A stretch of 61,705 bases of DNA from JBKQHQ01 sp052148715 (GTDB taxonomy: Bacteria; Pseudomonadota; Alphaproteobacteria; Rhizobiales; Xanthobacteraceae). A program made the position numbers and the translations under genes. The stretch covers positions 1 to 61,705 of the forward strand of contig JBKQHQ010000194.1 of the NCBI GenBank assembly GCA_052148715.1. Reading direction: 5' to 3'. This document shows, in pieces, positions 50,606 to 59,661 of this stretch (positions within the stretch are counted from its first letter, which is position 1; every line of letters begins with the position of its first letter). Under the pieces are notes generated by a model. The model had not been told where the DNA came from, searched no databases, and saw only the letters and a program-made list of their open reading frames with translations.

Positions 50606-51805
50606 TTACCCGACTGCCGCGTTACGCCTCAGATTCGACGGAACCAACGCCAGCAATGCGATACTCCCGACCACCGCGAAGGCTGCGCCGAAGAGAAACA
50701 CGGCGGTGTGTCCGATCTGGTCCCAAAGCCACCCGGCAACTAGGCTCGCTACCAAGCCGCACAACCCCACCGTCGCGTTGTACCAGCCGACGCCGCTGGC
50801 GCGCAGTTGCTCCGGCACATAATCGCTCGCCAAGGCTTTGCCGACGGAACGGAATATCCCCTGATAGAGCCCGTACAAGACGAAGAGCATGCCGATGAGC
50901 GCGACGTTCCGGGTCAAGGCAAAGCCGAGGTAGCTCACGAGGAAGATGGCGGACGCCACGAGCAGGATGTTCCTCCTGCCAAGCCTGTCCGACAAAAATC
51001 CCGCCGGGTAGGAAATAAGCGCGGCCACGAGGTTGAAGCCCGCATAGATCAGGATCGTGGTTGTCAACGAGGCGCCGATATCCTCGGTCTGCAGGATCAG
51101 AAACGCGTTGCTGGAATTGCCGATCCCGAACAGGGCCGTCGCCAGCAGATATTTCCAGTAGGGCTTGGGAAATCGCCTCAGGCTGATATCGATCTTCGCT
51201 TTCGCCGTCGCCTCTACGGGTCGTTCCTCGACCAGAAGAACCATCAAGAAGGCGAGGAGACCGGGAATGATCGCAAGATAGAAGACGAGGCGAATGTCGA
51301 GGTGCAGCACGATGAGCAGCAGAACGGCGAGCAAGGGACCGAGGAACGCCCCTGCGTTATCGCCGACTCCTTCGAGCCCAAAGGCCCTGCCTCGGTTCGC
51401 CGCGTCCACCGAGGAGGCGATGAGCGCATCGCGCGGGGCCGAACGGGCGCCGGCGCCGAGCCGGTCCAAAAACCGTCCGCCCAGCACGCCTTGCCAGACC
51501 GCGGCGGCTCCCATCAGCGGCTTGGCGAGCGCGGCCAGCAGGTAGCCCGCCAGGGCAATGGGCTTTCTCCGTTGCAGCTTGTCCGACAGCGAGCCGGAAA
51601 AGCCCTGGACGATGTTTTGTGTCGCCTCGGCGACGCCTTCCACAAGACCGAGCACGCTTCCGCCGGCCTGCAAGGTCTGCGTGAGGAAAATCGGCAGGAG
51701 GGGATAGAGCATCTCGGTGGAGATGTCCGAGAACAGGCTGGCGAAGGCCAGAAGAAACGTGTTGCGCGAGAGACCGGCGAAGTATCGACGCGTTGTTGTT
51801 GGCAT
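50606..51805 (-). CDS. MFS transporter
   Basis: A 399-residue, twelve-segment major facilitator. The N-terminal FASLFSDISTEMLYPLLPIFL and the loop GFSGSLSDKLQRRKPIALAGY mark a subgroup of DHA1-like exporters often encoded in metal or stress regions. Substrate not predictable. It is 82 bp before the multicopper oxidase gene, in the same direction. Confidence 0.9.
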   Translation of the reverse strand: MPTTTRRYFAGLSRNTFLLAFASLFSDISTEMLYPLLPIFLTQTLQAGGSVLGLVEGVAEATQNIVQGFSGSLSDKLQRRKPIALAGYLLAALAKPLMGAAAVWQGVLGGRFLDRLGAGARSAPRDALIASSVDAANRGRAFGLEGVGDNAGAFLGPLLAVLLLIVLHLDIRLVFYLAIIPGLLAFLMVLLVEERPVEATAKAKIDISLRRFPKPYWKYLLATALFGIGNSSNAFLILQTEDIGASLTTTILIYAGFNLVAALISYPAGFLSDRLGRRNILLVASAIFLVSYLGFALTRNVALIGMLFVLYGLYQGIFRSVGKALASDYVPEQLRASGVGWYNATVGLCGLVASLVAGWLWDQIGHTAVFLFGAAFAVVGSIALLALVPSNLRRNAAVG

Positions 51806-51942
51806 GATCGCTCGCCTCGGCGGTTTAGAAACGCCGATGTCCCATTCACCCTCTGCAAGTACCCTTGTGATCCGCTCGTCCGCGGCGGCCTATAACCGCG
51901 CGCTCAACTCGATGTCGCCAACAAGTCGACCATGCGCCGTGC

Positions 51943-52857
51943 TCACGAGCGTCTGAACGAATTGTAGACCATCTTGGTGAAGTTTCTGGCGACTTCCTCG
52001 TTCGCCGCCCATTTGGCGTCGAGATCCGCCAGCGGCTTCGCGGCCACCACTTCCTCCTCCGTCTTGCCCTCCTTGAACAATTTCTCGATGCGCTCGCGCG
52101 CGGTCGCCAACATGGCGCGGAACTCGATGACGTCCGACTTTTTTGCGAGCCCGCCATGGCCGGGCACGATCTTGGTGTCGTCGTTCGCCACTTTGAGATA
52201 AGCGTCGTTCGCGCGGATCATCCCTCTGATGTCCCCGCCATTGGCATAATCGACGGTTTGATAGCGCTTGGCGTTGTTGAAGGTGTCACCGGTGCAAAGC
52301 ACGTTGGCGTCCGCGAAATAGACCCAGGTGTCGCCGTCGGTATGCGCGTTGGTGACATGGGTGAGCTGTGCCGTCCGGCCGCCGATCTGAACCGTCCTGG
52401 TGCCGCCAATGTAGGTTTCCTTCGGCACCGCGCCCGCCGCCACGGGCGGTGTCTTGACGCCGGTGATTCCGTTCGTGGTGCCGGCAGCGAGGCGCAATCG
52501 CACATTATCCTGCGCCACGACGATGACGCCGTCAGCCTGGAAAGGTCCGTTTCCACCGGTGTGATCGCCGTGGAAATGGGTATTGATCAGATACTTGATG
52601 GGCAGGTTCGACAGCGCGGCGATGGCGGCCTTGAGCTTGTCGTGCATCGCCGCGTACTGACCATCCACCATGATGATGCCATCGGCGCCCACCGCGATGG
52701 TGACGTTCCCGCCGGCGCCTTCCAGCATGTAGGTGCCGTTGCCGAGGTCGGTGGTCTTGACCTCGATTTTGGAGAAATCGATGGCTGGTTGCGCGCCCGC
52801 GATCCTGGCGAACAGGACACCTGCGCCGATCAGCGCGGCCAATGCGATTCGACTCAT
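51943..52857 (-). CDS. Exported metallo-beta-lactamase-fold hydrolase
   Basis: A 304-residue protein with signal peptide (ALAALIGAGVLFARIAGAQ), the metal motif THFHGDHTGG, and downstream His/Asp ligands in HTDGDT, LCTGDTF and VPGHGG. It is of the SoxH / quinoprotein-relay type of MBL proteins rather than a beta-lactamase. The start at 52857 gives a clean signal peptide. It lies between chrA and the MFS gene. Confidence 0.9.
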   Translation of the reverse strand: MSRIALAALIGAGVLFARIAGAQPAIDFSKIEVKTTDLGNGTYMLEGAGGNVTIAVGADGIIMVDGQYAAMHDKLKAAIAALSNLPIKYLINTHFHGDHTGGNGPFQADGVIVVAQDNVRLRLAAGTTNGITGVKTPPVAAGAVPKETYIGGTRTVQIGGRTAQLTHVTNAHTDGDTWVYFADANVLCTGDTFNNAKRYQTVDYANGGDIRGMIRANDAYLKVANDDTKIVPGHGGLAKKSDVIEFRAMLATARERIEKLFKEGKTEEEVVAAKPLADLDAKWAANEEVARNFTKMVYNSFRRS

Positions 52858-52946
52858 ACCTTGTCCTCCTTGATTTGCGTCGCCGCGCGACCCGGCCCAT
52901 TGCATCGTCGCGAGAAGGCGGCAGTGTGACGGACCATGCCGAGGCT

Positions 52947-54251
52947 TCACTGAAAGGCGGCGAGCGCCACCCCGCCCGCGGCGGTAAGCACGACCACGAT
53001 CCAGGGCGGCGTGCTCCAAACCGTGAGCAGGACGAAGGCGACGAGACCGAGGGCGAAGTCGCGCGGGTTCAAGATGGCGCTGCTCCAGACCGGGTCATAG
53101 AGCGCCGCGGCGAGGATGCCGACCACGGCGGCGTTGGTGCCGCGCATCGCCGCCTGCGCGAGCGGACGGTTGCGCAGCGTGGTCCAGAACGGGAGGGTGC
53201 CGTAGACCAGCAGCATCCCCGGTAGGAAGATCGCGATCAGGCTGATGACGGCGCCCAAGATTCCGCTCGGCTCGGTCTTCATGACCGCGCCCAAATACGC
53301 CGCAAACGTGAACAGCGGGCCCGGCACCGCCTGGGCGGCTCCATAGCCGGCAAGAAATGCATCGGAACTCACCCAGCCCGGATCGACGACCTCGCTTCGC
53401 AGCAACGGCAGCACCACGTGCCCGCCGCCGAACACAAGCGCTCCGGAGCGGTAGAACGCATCGAACAAGGCCAAACCCTGGGAGCCTGATAGTCGCGCGC
53501 CGATCGGCAGGAGAATGAGCAGCATAAAGAAGGCCACCAAGGCGCCGATCGCTGCGCGACGTGAAATCGGAAAATGCAGGGCTGTCTCGCTCGGTCGGGG
53601 TGAACCGTCACGACAAAACGCCAGCCCGGCGGCGGCCCCGAGCGCAATGGCGGACAGCTGACCGAGCGAGGCTCCCACCGAGAAGATGATCAGCACGGCC
53701 GCTCCAACCGCAATCGAGGCCCGCTGGCGATCGGGCGCAAGGGTGCGCGCCATTCCCCAGACGGCCTGCGCGACAACCGCAACCGCGACGACCTTCAACC
53801 CATGGATCACGCCCGAACCGATCGGGCCGGTGAACACCGCAGCGCCATAGGCGAACGCGAGCAGCAGCAGCGCGGAAGGGAGCGTGAACGCCGTCCATGC
53901 CGCAAGGCCGCCAAGCATACCCCCGCCGCGAAGAACCCCGAGCGAGAAGCCCACTTGGCTCGATGCGGGGCCCGGCAGGAACTGGCAAAGCGCAATCAGG
54001 TCGGCATAACCGGCCTCGTCGATCCAACCCCGGCGCAGCACGAGCTCGTTGCGGAAATATCCAAGATGCGCGATCGGCCCCCCGAACGAGGTGACCCCGA
54101 GTTTCAGATAAGCGCGAAAAACTTCGCCGACCGAGCCGCTGGTCGACGGTGTCTTCACCTCCTCCCTTGCGGGGGAGGTCGGTCGCGGCGTAGTTGTGCG
54201 ACGATCGGGAGAGAGGGCTGCTTCGAGAGAATCTCTTTTGTCTGCGGCCAT
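52947..54251 (-). CDS. chrA: Chromate transporter ChrA
   Basis: A 434-residue bidomain CHR transporter. The first half has LGVTSFGGPIAHLGYFRNELVLRRGW and QFLPGPASSQVGFSLG, the second half YRSGALVFGGGHVVLPLLRSEVV and GAAQAVPGPLFTFAAYLGA. Each half carries the two family signatures. It exports chromate or a related oxyanion. Confidence 0.93.
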   Translation of the reverse strand: MAADKRDSLEAALSPDRRTTTPRPTSPAREEVKTPSTSGSVGEVFRAYLKLGVTSFGGPIAHLGYFRNELVLRRGWIDEAGYADLIALCQFLPGPASSQVGFSLGVLRGGGMLGGLAAWTAFTLPSALLLLAFAYGAAVFTGPIGSGVIHGLKVVAVAVVAQAVWGMARTLAPDRQRASIAVGAAVLIIFSVGASLGQLSAIALGAAAGLAFCRDGSPRPSETALHFPISRRAAIGALVAFFMLLILLPIGARLSGSQGLALFDAFYRSGALVFGGGHVVLPLLRSEVVDPGWVSSDAFLAGYGAAQAVPGPLFTFAAYLGAVMKTEPSGILGAVISLIAIFLPGMLLVYGTLPFWTTLRNRPLAQAAMRGTNAAVVGILAAALYDPVWSSAILNPRDFALGLVAFVLLTVWSTPPWIVVVLTAAGGVALAAFQ

Positions 54252-54338
54252 AACCCGACAGCGCTCAATGCTGAAAACCGAGCAGGTGACGTTTATGCGA
54301 TGCGCGATGGCCCTGCCCGTCGATGGGGTCTCTCGACG

Positions 54339-55472
54339 TTAACGCGTTTCGGTCTTGTTGGCGACGACCTCGCGTTTGTCGCCCTGCTCCAACGGAGGGA
54401 CGGCGCCAGGGCGCGGCAGACGTACGCTGACAAAGTTGATCCACGCCTCGCGAGTGCCGAGGATCGCAAGCGTCAACGTAAAGGGAACGATATAATAGAG
54501 CAGTCGAAACAGCAGCAGCCCAGCGAGCAGATCCTCCTTGTCGAACTGCCACAGCGCGACGAGCATGGCCGCGTCAAAGACGCCCAATCCGCCGGGCGAA
54601 TGACTGGCGAAGCCAAGCAGGGTGGCCGAGACGAAGATCACCGACACCGTGACGAAGCCGATATTCGGCTCGGTCGGCACCAGCATATACATCGCCAGCG
54701 CGCAGCAGCCGAGATCAACCATGCCGATGCCGATTTGCACCAAGGTCGAGGGGCCGCTGGGCAGCCTTACCCGCCATTGGCTGCGGCCGATGCTGCGCGG
54801 CCGTCGCCAGACCCAAGCGATATAGGCGGCAAGAACGATCAGAACGAGACCGGCAAGCGCACGATTCGCATTGGGCGGCAGCTGATCGATGGCCGTCGCG
54901 GCGTCGGGGACATAGAGGATGCCGACCCCGAGCATGGTCGCGTTGCCGAGCCAGAACGTCAGTCCCGCCAGGAAACAAATCTTGGCGACATCGACCGCGT
55001 CGAGACCATAGGCCGAATAGATGCGGTAGCGGACGGCGCCGGCGGTGAGCATGCTGGCGCCGATATTGTGGCCAACCGAATAGCTGGTGAATCCAGCAAG
55101 CGCCGCCACCCGATACGAAACGTCGCTCCGGCCGATCGTGCGCAACGCAAAGAAATCATAGAACGTCAGCGTGCAATAGCCCGCGGCGACGAACAATCCG
55201 GCAAGGACAATGTTGCGATTAGGAACGGCTTCGATCGCATCAAGGACGTCGTCGACATCGATATCGCGCAGAATGTGAAACAAGACCACCGCCGCAATGG
55301 CGATAACGGTCAAGCTCAACGCGAGACCAATCCAGCTCAAGCCGATCTTTTCGTCGAGGAATCGCGCCGCCGCCCGCAGCGTGGTCAGCATCCCCCACTC
55401 CGAATCGGCCGAAGCTTCATAAGGCTGTTCCCGTCCGGTCACTTTCGCTCCACTAGCAGAACCCAGGGACAT
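54339..55472 (-). CDS. Lysylphosphatidylglycerol-synthase TM-region family protein
   Basis: A 377-residue polytopic protein of the UPF0104/YbhN family (flippase part of MprF) without the cytoplasmic synthetase domain. Features: AGFTSYSVGHNIGASMLTAGAVRYRIYSAYGLDAVDVAKI and GFASHSPGGLGVFDAAMLVAL. It might move lipids across the inner membrane. Single gene, divergent from the FAD monooxygenase. Confidence 0.87.
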   Translation of the reverse strand: MSLGSASGAKVTGREQPYEASADSEWGMLTTLRAAARFLDEKIGLSWIGLALSLTVIAIAAVVLFHILRDIDVDDVLDAIEAVPNRNIVLAGLFVAAGYCTLTFYDFFALRTIGRSDVSYRVAALAGFTSYSVGHNIGASMLTAGAVRYRIYSAYGLDAVDVAKICFLAGLTFWLGNATMLGVGILYVPDAATAIDQLPPNANRALAGLVLIVLAAYIAWVWRRPRSIGRSQWRVRLPSGPSTLVQIGIGMVDLGCCALAMYMLVPTEPNIGFVTVSVIFVSATLLGFASHSPGGLGVFDAAMLVALWQFDKEDLLAGLLLFRLLYYIVPFTLTLAILGTREAWINFVSVRLPRPGAVPPLEQGDKREVVANKTETR

Positions 55473-55626
55473 GGGCGAGATACCTACGTTCGAATGGCGG
55501 CGAAAAGGCGCACGATCCGCTCAAAAACAAGGCGGGACGCGAGCTTAGGCAGGCTCCCGCGTTTTGACCGCGCACGGACGCCTGCGGTAGCTTGGCGCCC
55601 GGGATCTAAGGAGCTTACCGATCATT

Positions 55627-56868
55627 ATGGATATAGCAATCGTCGGCGGCGGAATCTGCGGGCTGTCGCTGGCGCTCAACCTGCAGCGACGAGGACTGGA
55701 GTGCCGGGTATACGAACGCGCTGCCGAGATCAAGGAGCTCGGGGTCGGCATCACGCTGCTGCCTCATGCCATGCGCGAATTCGCCGCGCTTGGCGTTGCG
55801 GACGAATTGCTGGGGGCCGGCATCGAGAATCTGGAAAGCTGCTTCTTCAATCGGTTCGGACAGCTGATCTACAAGGAGGCCCGCGGAAAGTTCGCCGGAT
55901 ATGCTTATCCCGAGGTCGGGATTCATCGTGGCCGGTTGCATCTGATCCTCTACAACGCCGCTCGCGCCCGCCTTGGCGCCGACCGGATCAAGACCGACCA
56001 TGAATGCGTGCGCGTCGAGCAAGACGAAGCCGGCGCAACGCTCTCGTTCAAGCAGGCGTCCTCGGGACGCGCGCTCAAGCCGATACGCGCGCCGATCGTG
56101 GTGGCCTGCGACGGCATCAATTCGGTCATCCGTAAGCAGTTCTATCCCGATGACCGCATCGCCTTTGCCGGCATCAATACCTGGCGCGGGATCACCCGAC
56201 GCAAGCCGATCCTGACCGGCCGCACCTATATGCGCGTGGGCTCGATCCTCACCGGCAAGTTGGTCGTCTACCCGATCATCGATAACGTGGACGGTGCCGG
56301 CAACCAGCTCATCAATTGGATGGCCGAGATCAAGCAGGACACGTTCGAGCAGAACGACTGGAACAAGCCGGGCAATCTTGCGGACTTTTTCAAGATTTAC
56401 GCAAATTGGCGGTTCGACTGGCTCGACGTTGCCGATCTGATCGGAAGCGCCGATCAGATCCTCGAATATCCCATGGTCGACAAGGATCCGATCGACCAAT
56501 GGACATTCGGTCGAGTGACGTTCGCCGGCGACGCCGCGCACCCCATGTATCCGCGCGGGTCGAACGGAGCGGCGCAGGCCGCCATCGACGCCCGCACGCT
56601 CGCGGATTGTCTCATCGCGGCCGCCGACCCGGTGCAGGCCTTGCGGGCCTACGAGGCCGCGCGCTGCCAGGCAGCTGCGCGCGTCGTGCGGACCAACCGC
56701 GAGCACCCGCCGGATTTCATCAACATCAAGGTCGAGGAATTGGTCGGCGACCGGCCGTTCGACCGCCTCGACCGTTACATCACGCAGGACGAGTTGCGGG
56801 CGCTGTCGGAGAATTATAAGCGCATCGCCGGCTTCTCCCTCGCCGATGTGGCGGGCGAGCGGAGCTGA
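55627..56868 (+). CDS. FAD-dependent aromatic monooxygenase, intact copy
   Basis: A 413-residue class A flavoprotein hydroxylase like salicylate or 6-hydroxynicotinate hydroxylases. FAD motif GGGICGLSLALNLQRRG at residues 7-23, DG motif in VVACDGINSVIR, and GD motif FAGDAAHPMYPRGSNGAAQAAIDARTL. Its last 201 bp (56668-56868) occur again at 58337-58537, about 95% identical. It belongs with the alpha/beta hydrolase gene at 58554, from which it is now separated. Confidence 0.92.
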   Translation: MDIAIVGGGICGLSLALNLQRRGLECRVYERAAEIKELGVGITLLPHAMREFAALGVADELLGAGIENLESCFFNRFGQLIYKEARGKFAGYAYPEVGIHRGRLHLILYNAARARLGADRIKTDHECVRVEQDEAGATLSFKQASSGRALKPIRAPIVVACDGINSVIRKQFYPDDRIAFAGINTWRGITRRKPILTGRTYMRVGSILTGKLVVYPIIDNVDGAGNQLINWMAEIKQDTFEQNDWNKPGNLADFFKIYANWRFDWLDVADLIGSADQILEYPMVDKDPIDQWTFGRVTFAGDAAHPMYPRGSNGAAQAAIDARTLADCLIAAADPVQALRAYEAARCQAAARVVRTNREHPPDFINIKVEELVGDRPFDRLDRYITQDELRALSENYKRIAGFSLADVAGERS

Positions 56869-57076
56869 AGCGTCGCGGCCATCTGCCCCCTACGCCCAAT
56901 GTCTCGGCGCGATAGCTTCGAGCATCTGCAGATCAACGAGAGCGCCAGATCGCAAGCGTTCGTGGCTGGGACACTCGCGGCTAGTTCCCACGACGGAACT
57001 TGGGCGAATAGTTGCGTTTTTGCTCCAAATGAATCCAATCCGACGATACTTAGATCGGCCGCTGTGGTGCCGAATA
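56869..57076. other. Left part of an inserted segment, no gene recognised
   Basis: These 208 bp lie between the monooxygenase stop and the MBL gene stop. They contain no ribosome site with a plausible frame and no clear terminal repeat. Base composition appears lower in G+C than in the flanks, as in the MBL gene. Confidence 0.4.
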
Positions 57077-58279
57077 TCAAGTCGGATAAAGGACACAATC
57101 CCCCCGGGGGCGAGTAGGATTTCCGTGGGCTGCCGTTCGTCTGATTCTCCAGCCGGCTCGCCTGTGCGCATCCACCTGGTTTTCATCAGGATGGCGGTAC
57201 GTATTAGGCACTCCATAAGACGCCACCGCAATCGCCTTGGCGCTGCCTCCGGGGGTAGGAGGGGCGGTTCCGGTGCCGCCATGGTGGGGCATCATCAACC
57301 GATTGGCCCCAATCTTAATGGTGGACGGTATCGACTGGTAATCCGCATCACCTGGCAGCAAGATTCCTGCGTCGCCTAGTTCAATCCGTGCGGCATATCC
57401 TGTCGAGTTCCTATCGCGTGGTGATGTGCCAGAGCATCGTTTGAGCAGCAGCTTTCCGAGGTCGATATCTCCAGAAACAAATTTCAAGCGTGATCCGAGG
57501 GACCGCTGAAACCGGGCAGTATTCGGACCGACGGGCTGCTCCGGAGCAAACCACTTGAGCCTTTTTAGTTCTGGATATTGATAGGCCAACGCGAAGTGAT
57601 CAAAATCCCAATGGGATAGAATCACGAACCCTCTGTCGGCAATCGCGTGACTAAAACGACGTGGGAAAGAGCGTTTGTTAAGAAACAGCGGCGCCCCGAC
57701 GTCGAAGTAGCCGAAGGCGCGACTTCCATGGGAGAAGGCGACGCACGCGGCTTGTCCGACGTCAAGAGCGGTAATTCTTAAATCGCCACGATCAATGGCT
57801 GACACCAACGTGGCCAATACGTGGCCTCCTTCGATGCGCTCGGCTTGAGGAGCTACGCAGGAATTCTCCAAGTGGCTCACAATTTCTGTGTCGACATCAA
57901 GGCGGTTTACAACTATAGCGTTAACAGGAGGCTGCGGCTCATAACCACTTACAAAGGGCAGCAACCATGCGCGCGGCATATTCCGCTCTCTTTGTAATTG
58001 AATTTGGAGCCAATCGGTCTCCATTACGCTTTTGGGCTCCAATCCGAATAGCTGTGCAAGTCGACCAGGTGTGGTTGAAATTCGTGTGAGAAATAGCGCG
58101 TCGTCGTTCTCGAGGGCGGCAGGATCGCTCTCGAACATGTTGGCGTCGATGACGTCCAAGTGAATGGACATCCTCGAATGAGGACGGTCCGGCAAAGCTT
58201 CTACAACGGAATCCACAAACGCATAAAATCGTCTCGGAGCTTCTGGAGGCGCGGGAACGCGGCGGGGCTTGATGGGCAT
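57077..58279 (-). CDS. ComEC-like metallo-beta-lactamase-fold protein, inserted
   Basis: A 400-residue cytoplasmic protein. The first 150 residues are not recognisable (they start MPIKPRRVPAPP). The C-terminal two-thirds is an MBL fold like that of ComEC: LDVGQAACVAF, YFDVGAP, VILSHWDFDHFALAYQ with metal motif HWDFDH, ILLPGDADYQ, LMMPHHGGTGT and VASYGVPNTYRHP. It lacks membrane segments. The gene sits alone on the minus strand inside a segment of about 1.47 kb that separates the monooxygenase from its hydrolase. Its G+C and codon use look different from neighbours. Stand-alone proteins of this type often accompany mobile or defence genes, but no such gene is beside it. Confidence 0.8.
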   Translation of the reverse strand: MPIKPRRVPAPPEAPRRFYAFVDSVVEALPDRPHSRMSIHLDVIDANMFESDPAALENDDALFLTRISTTPGRLAQLFGLEPKSVMETDWLQIQLQRERNMPRAWLLPFVSGYEPQPPVNAIVVNRLDVDTEIVSHLENSCVAPQAERIEGGHVLATLVSAIDRGDLRITALDVGQAACVAFSHGSRAFGYFDVGAPLFLNKRSFPRRFSHAIADRGFVILSHWDFDHFALAYQYPELKRLKWFAPEQPVGPNTARFQRSLGSRLKFVSGDIDLGKLLLKRCSGTSPRDRNSTGYAARIELGDAGILLPGDADYQSIPSTIKIGANRLMMPHHGGTGTAPPTPGGSAKAIAVASYGVPNTYRHPDENQVDAHRRAGWRIRRTAAHGNPTRPRGDCVLYPT

Positions 58280-58336
58280 GGCGAAGAATCCTAATGTGCT
58301 ACCGTGATGTATTTGTCGCAGCAAAATCTTTCAACC

Positions 58337-58537
58337 CAGGCGGCGGCGCGCGTCGTGCGGACCAACCGCGAGCACCCGCCGGATTTCATCAACATCAAGG
58401 TCGAGGAATTGGTCGGCGACCGGCCGTTCGACCTCCTCGACCGCTACATCATGCAGGACGAGTTGCGGGCGCTGTCGGAGCATTTTAAGCGCATCGCCGG
58501 CTTTTCACTCGCCGATGTGGCGGGCGGGCGGAGCTGA
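58337..58537 (+). pseudogene. Second copy of the monooxygenase 3' end
   Basis: These 201 bp repeat 56668-56868 with ten base differences and no gaps, ending at the same stop codon; the protein differs at six residues. The rest of the gene is missing and no ribosome site precedes it. It is followed after 16 bp by the hydrolase gene, so this copy is probably the remnant of the original neighbour of the hydrolase. Confidence 0.85.
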
Positions 58538-58553
58538 ATCGGAGGAAAGCCGC

Positions 58554-59603
58554 ATGGCCGACGCCAACCATCCGATCGCACGCCGCACCGTCCTCGGGAC
58601 CGCCGGCCTATCCATCGGCGCCGGACTGTTGTCGGGCTTTGCCGGCTCGGCGCCTGCGCAAGTGACCGGCGCCTGCACGCTACCGGCTTCCGGCACCGAC
58701 ATGTGGAGCGGCGAATACTGGGCAAAGAAAGGCGACCTTCCGCTTTACCTCTATCGCAAGCGCGCAACCCCGCCGCAGGCGGGGGAGCCAAAGCTGCCGG
58801 TTCTCTTGTTCGTGCACGGCTCCTCGGATTCCTCGCGCTCGGCCTTCGATCTCGTCGTTCCGGGGAAGGGCGAGTACTCGATCATGAACGTTTTTGCGCG
58901 CCGCGGCTTCGATGTGTGGGCGATGGATCACGACGGCTACGGCCGCTCGGGAAGCAGCGGCGGCAACTCGGATATTGCGAGCTCCGTCGAAGACCTTGAG
59001 GCAGGCAGCGAGCTGGTGTTGCGCGAGACCGGCGTGCCGAGGATGCATCTATGCGGCATGTCCTCGGGCGCCATCCGCGCCGGCGCCTTCGCGATGGCGA
59101 GGCCCGAGCGGGTGGACCGTCTCGTGCTGATCGCCTTCACCTACAAGGGCACCGGGTCGCCGACGCTTAAGCAGCGGGCCGAGCAGGTCGACTACTACCG
59201 CACCCATAATCGGCGACTGCGCGACCGCGCCATGATCCGCTCGATCTTCACCCGCGACAGTCTTGCCAGCGCCTACGATCCGGCGGTGGCCGACGCGCTC
59301 GCCGACGAGGAGCTGAAATTCGGTGATCAGATCCCCACCGGCACCTATCTCGACATGACGGCAAACCTGCCCTTGGTCGATCCGAAAAAAGTGTTGGCTC
59401 CGGTGATGCTCATCCGCGGCGACCACGACGGCATCGCCTCGGTCGAGGATCTCGTCGACTTTTATCAGCAGCTGCCGAACGGCGACCGCCAGTTCGTGAT
59501 CCTGCCGAACACCGCCCATAGCCCGATCCTCGGCAACAACCGCCACCTCCTGTGGCACGTCATGCACGAGTTTTTGACCATGCCAGCCCCGGCGGCGACG
59601 TGA
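58554..59603 (+). CDS. Tat-exported alpha/beta hydrolase
   Basis: A 349-residue alpha/beta hydrolase with a twin-arginine signal (ARRTVLGTAGLSIGAG). The oxyanion region is FVHGSSDSSRSAFD, the nucleophile elbow GMSSGAIRAG, and the late acid/His part MLIRGDHDGIAS and PNTAHSPILGNN. It probably acts in the periplasm on an ester or similar compound. Ribosome site GGAGGAAA before 58554. Probably once in an operon with the monooxygenase. Confidence 0.9.
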   Translation: MADANHPIARRTVLGTAGLSIGAGLLSGFAGSAPAQVTGACTLPASGTDMWSGEYWAKKGDLPLYLYRKRATPPQAGEPKLPVLLFVHGSSDSSRSAFDLVVPGKGEYSIMNVFARRGFDVWAMDHDGYGRSGSSGGNSDIASSVEDLEAGSELVLRETGVPRMHLCGMSSGAIRAGAFAMARPERVDRLVLIAFTYKGTGSPTLKQRAEQVDYYRTHNRRLRDRAMIRSIFTRDSLASAYDPAVADALADEELKFGDQIPTGTYLDMTANLPLVDPKKVLAPVMLIRGDHDGIASVEDLVDFYQQLPNGDRQFVILPNTAHSPILGNNRHLLWHVMHEFLTMPAPAAT

Positions 59604-59661
59604 GCCTTGCGGCTTGGTGCACCGCATCAAGCGGTGGCAGATCAACGAGGGGATTTTCAGC

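Noticed and set aside
56668..58537. Fresh target-site duplication by a transposon
   Set aside because: The copies differ at ten of 201 positions, are far longer than usual duplications, and no transposase or terminal inverted repeats were found.
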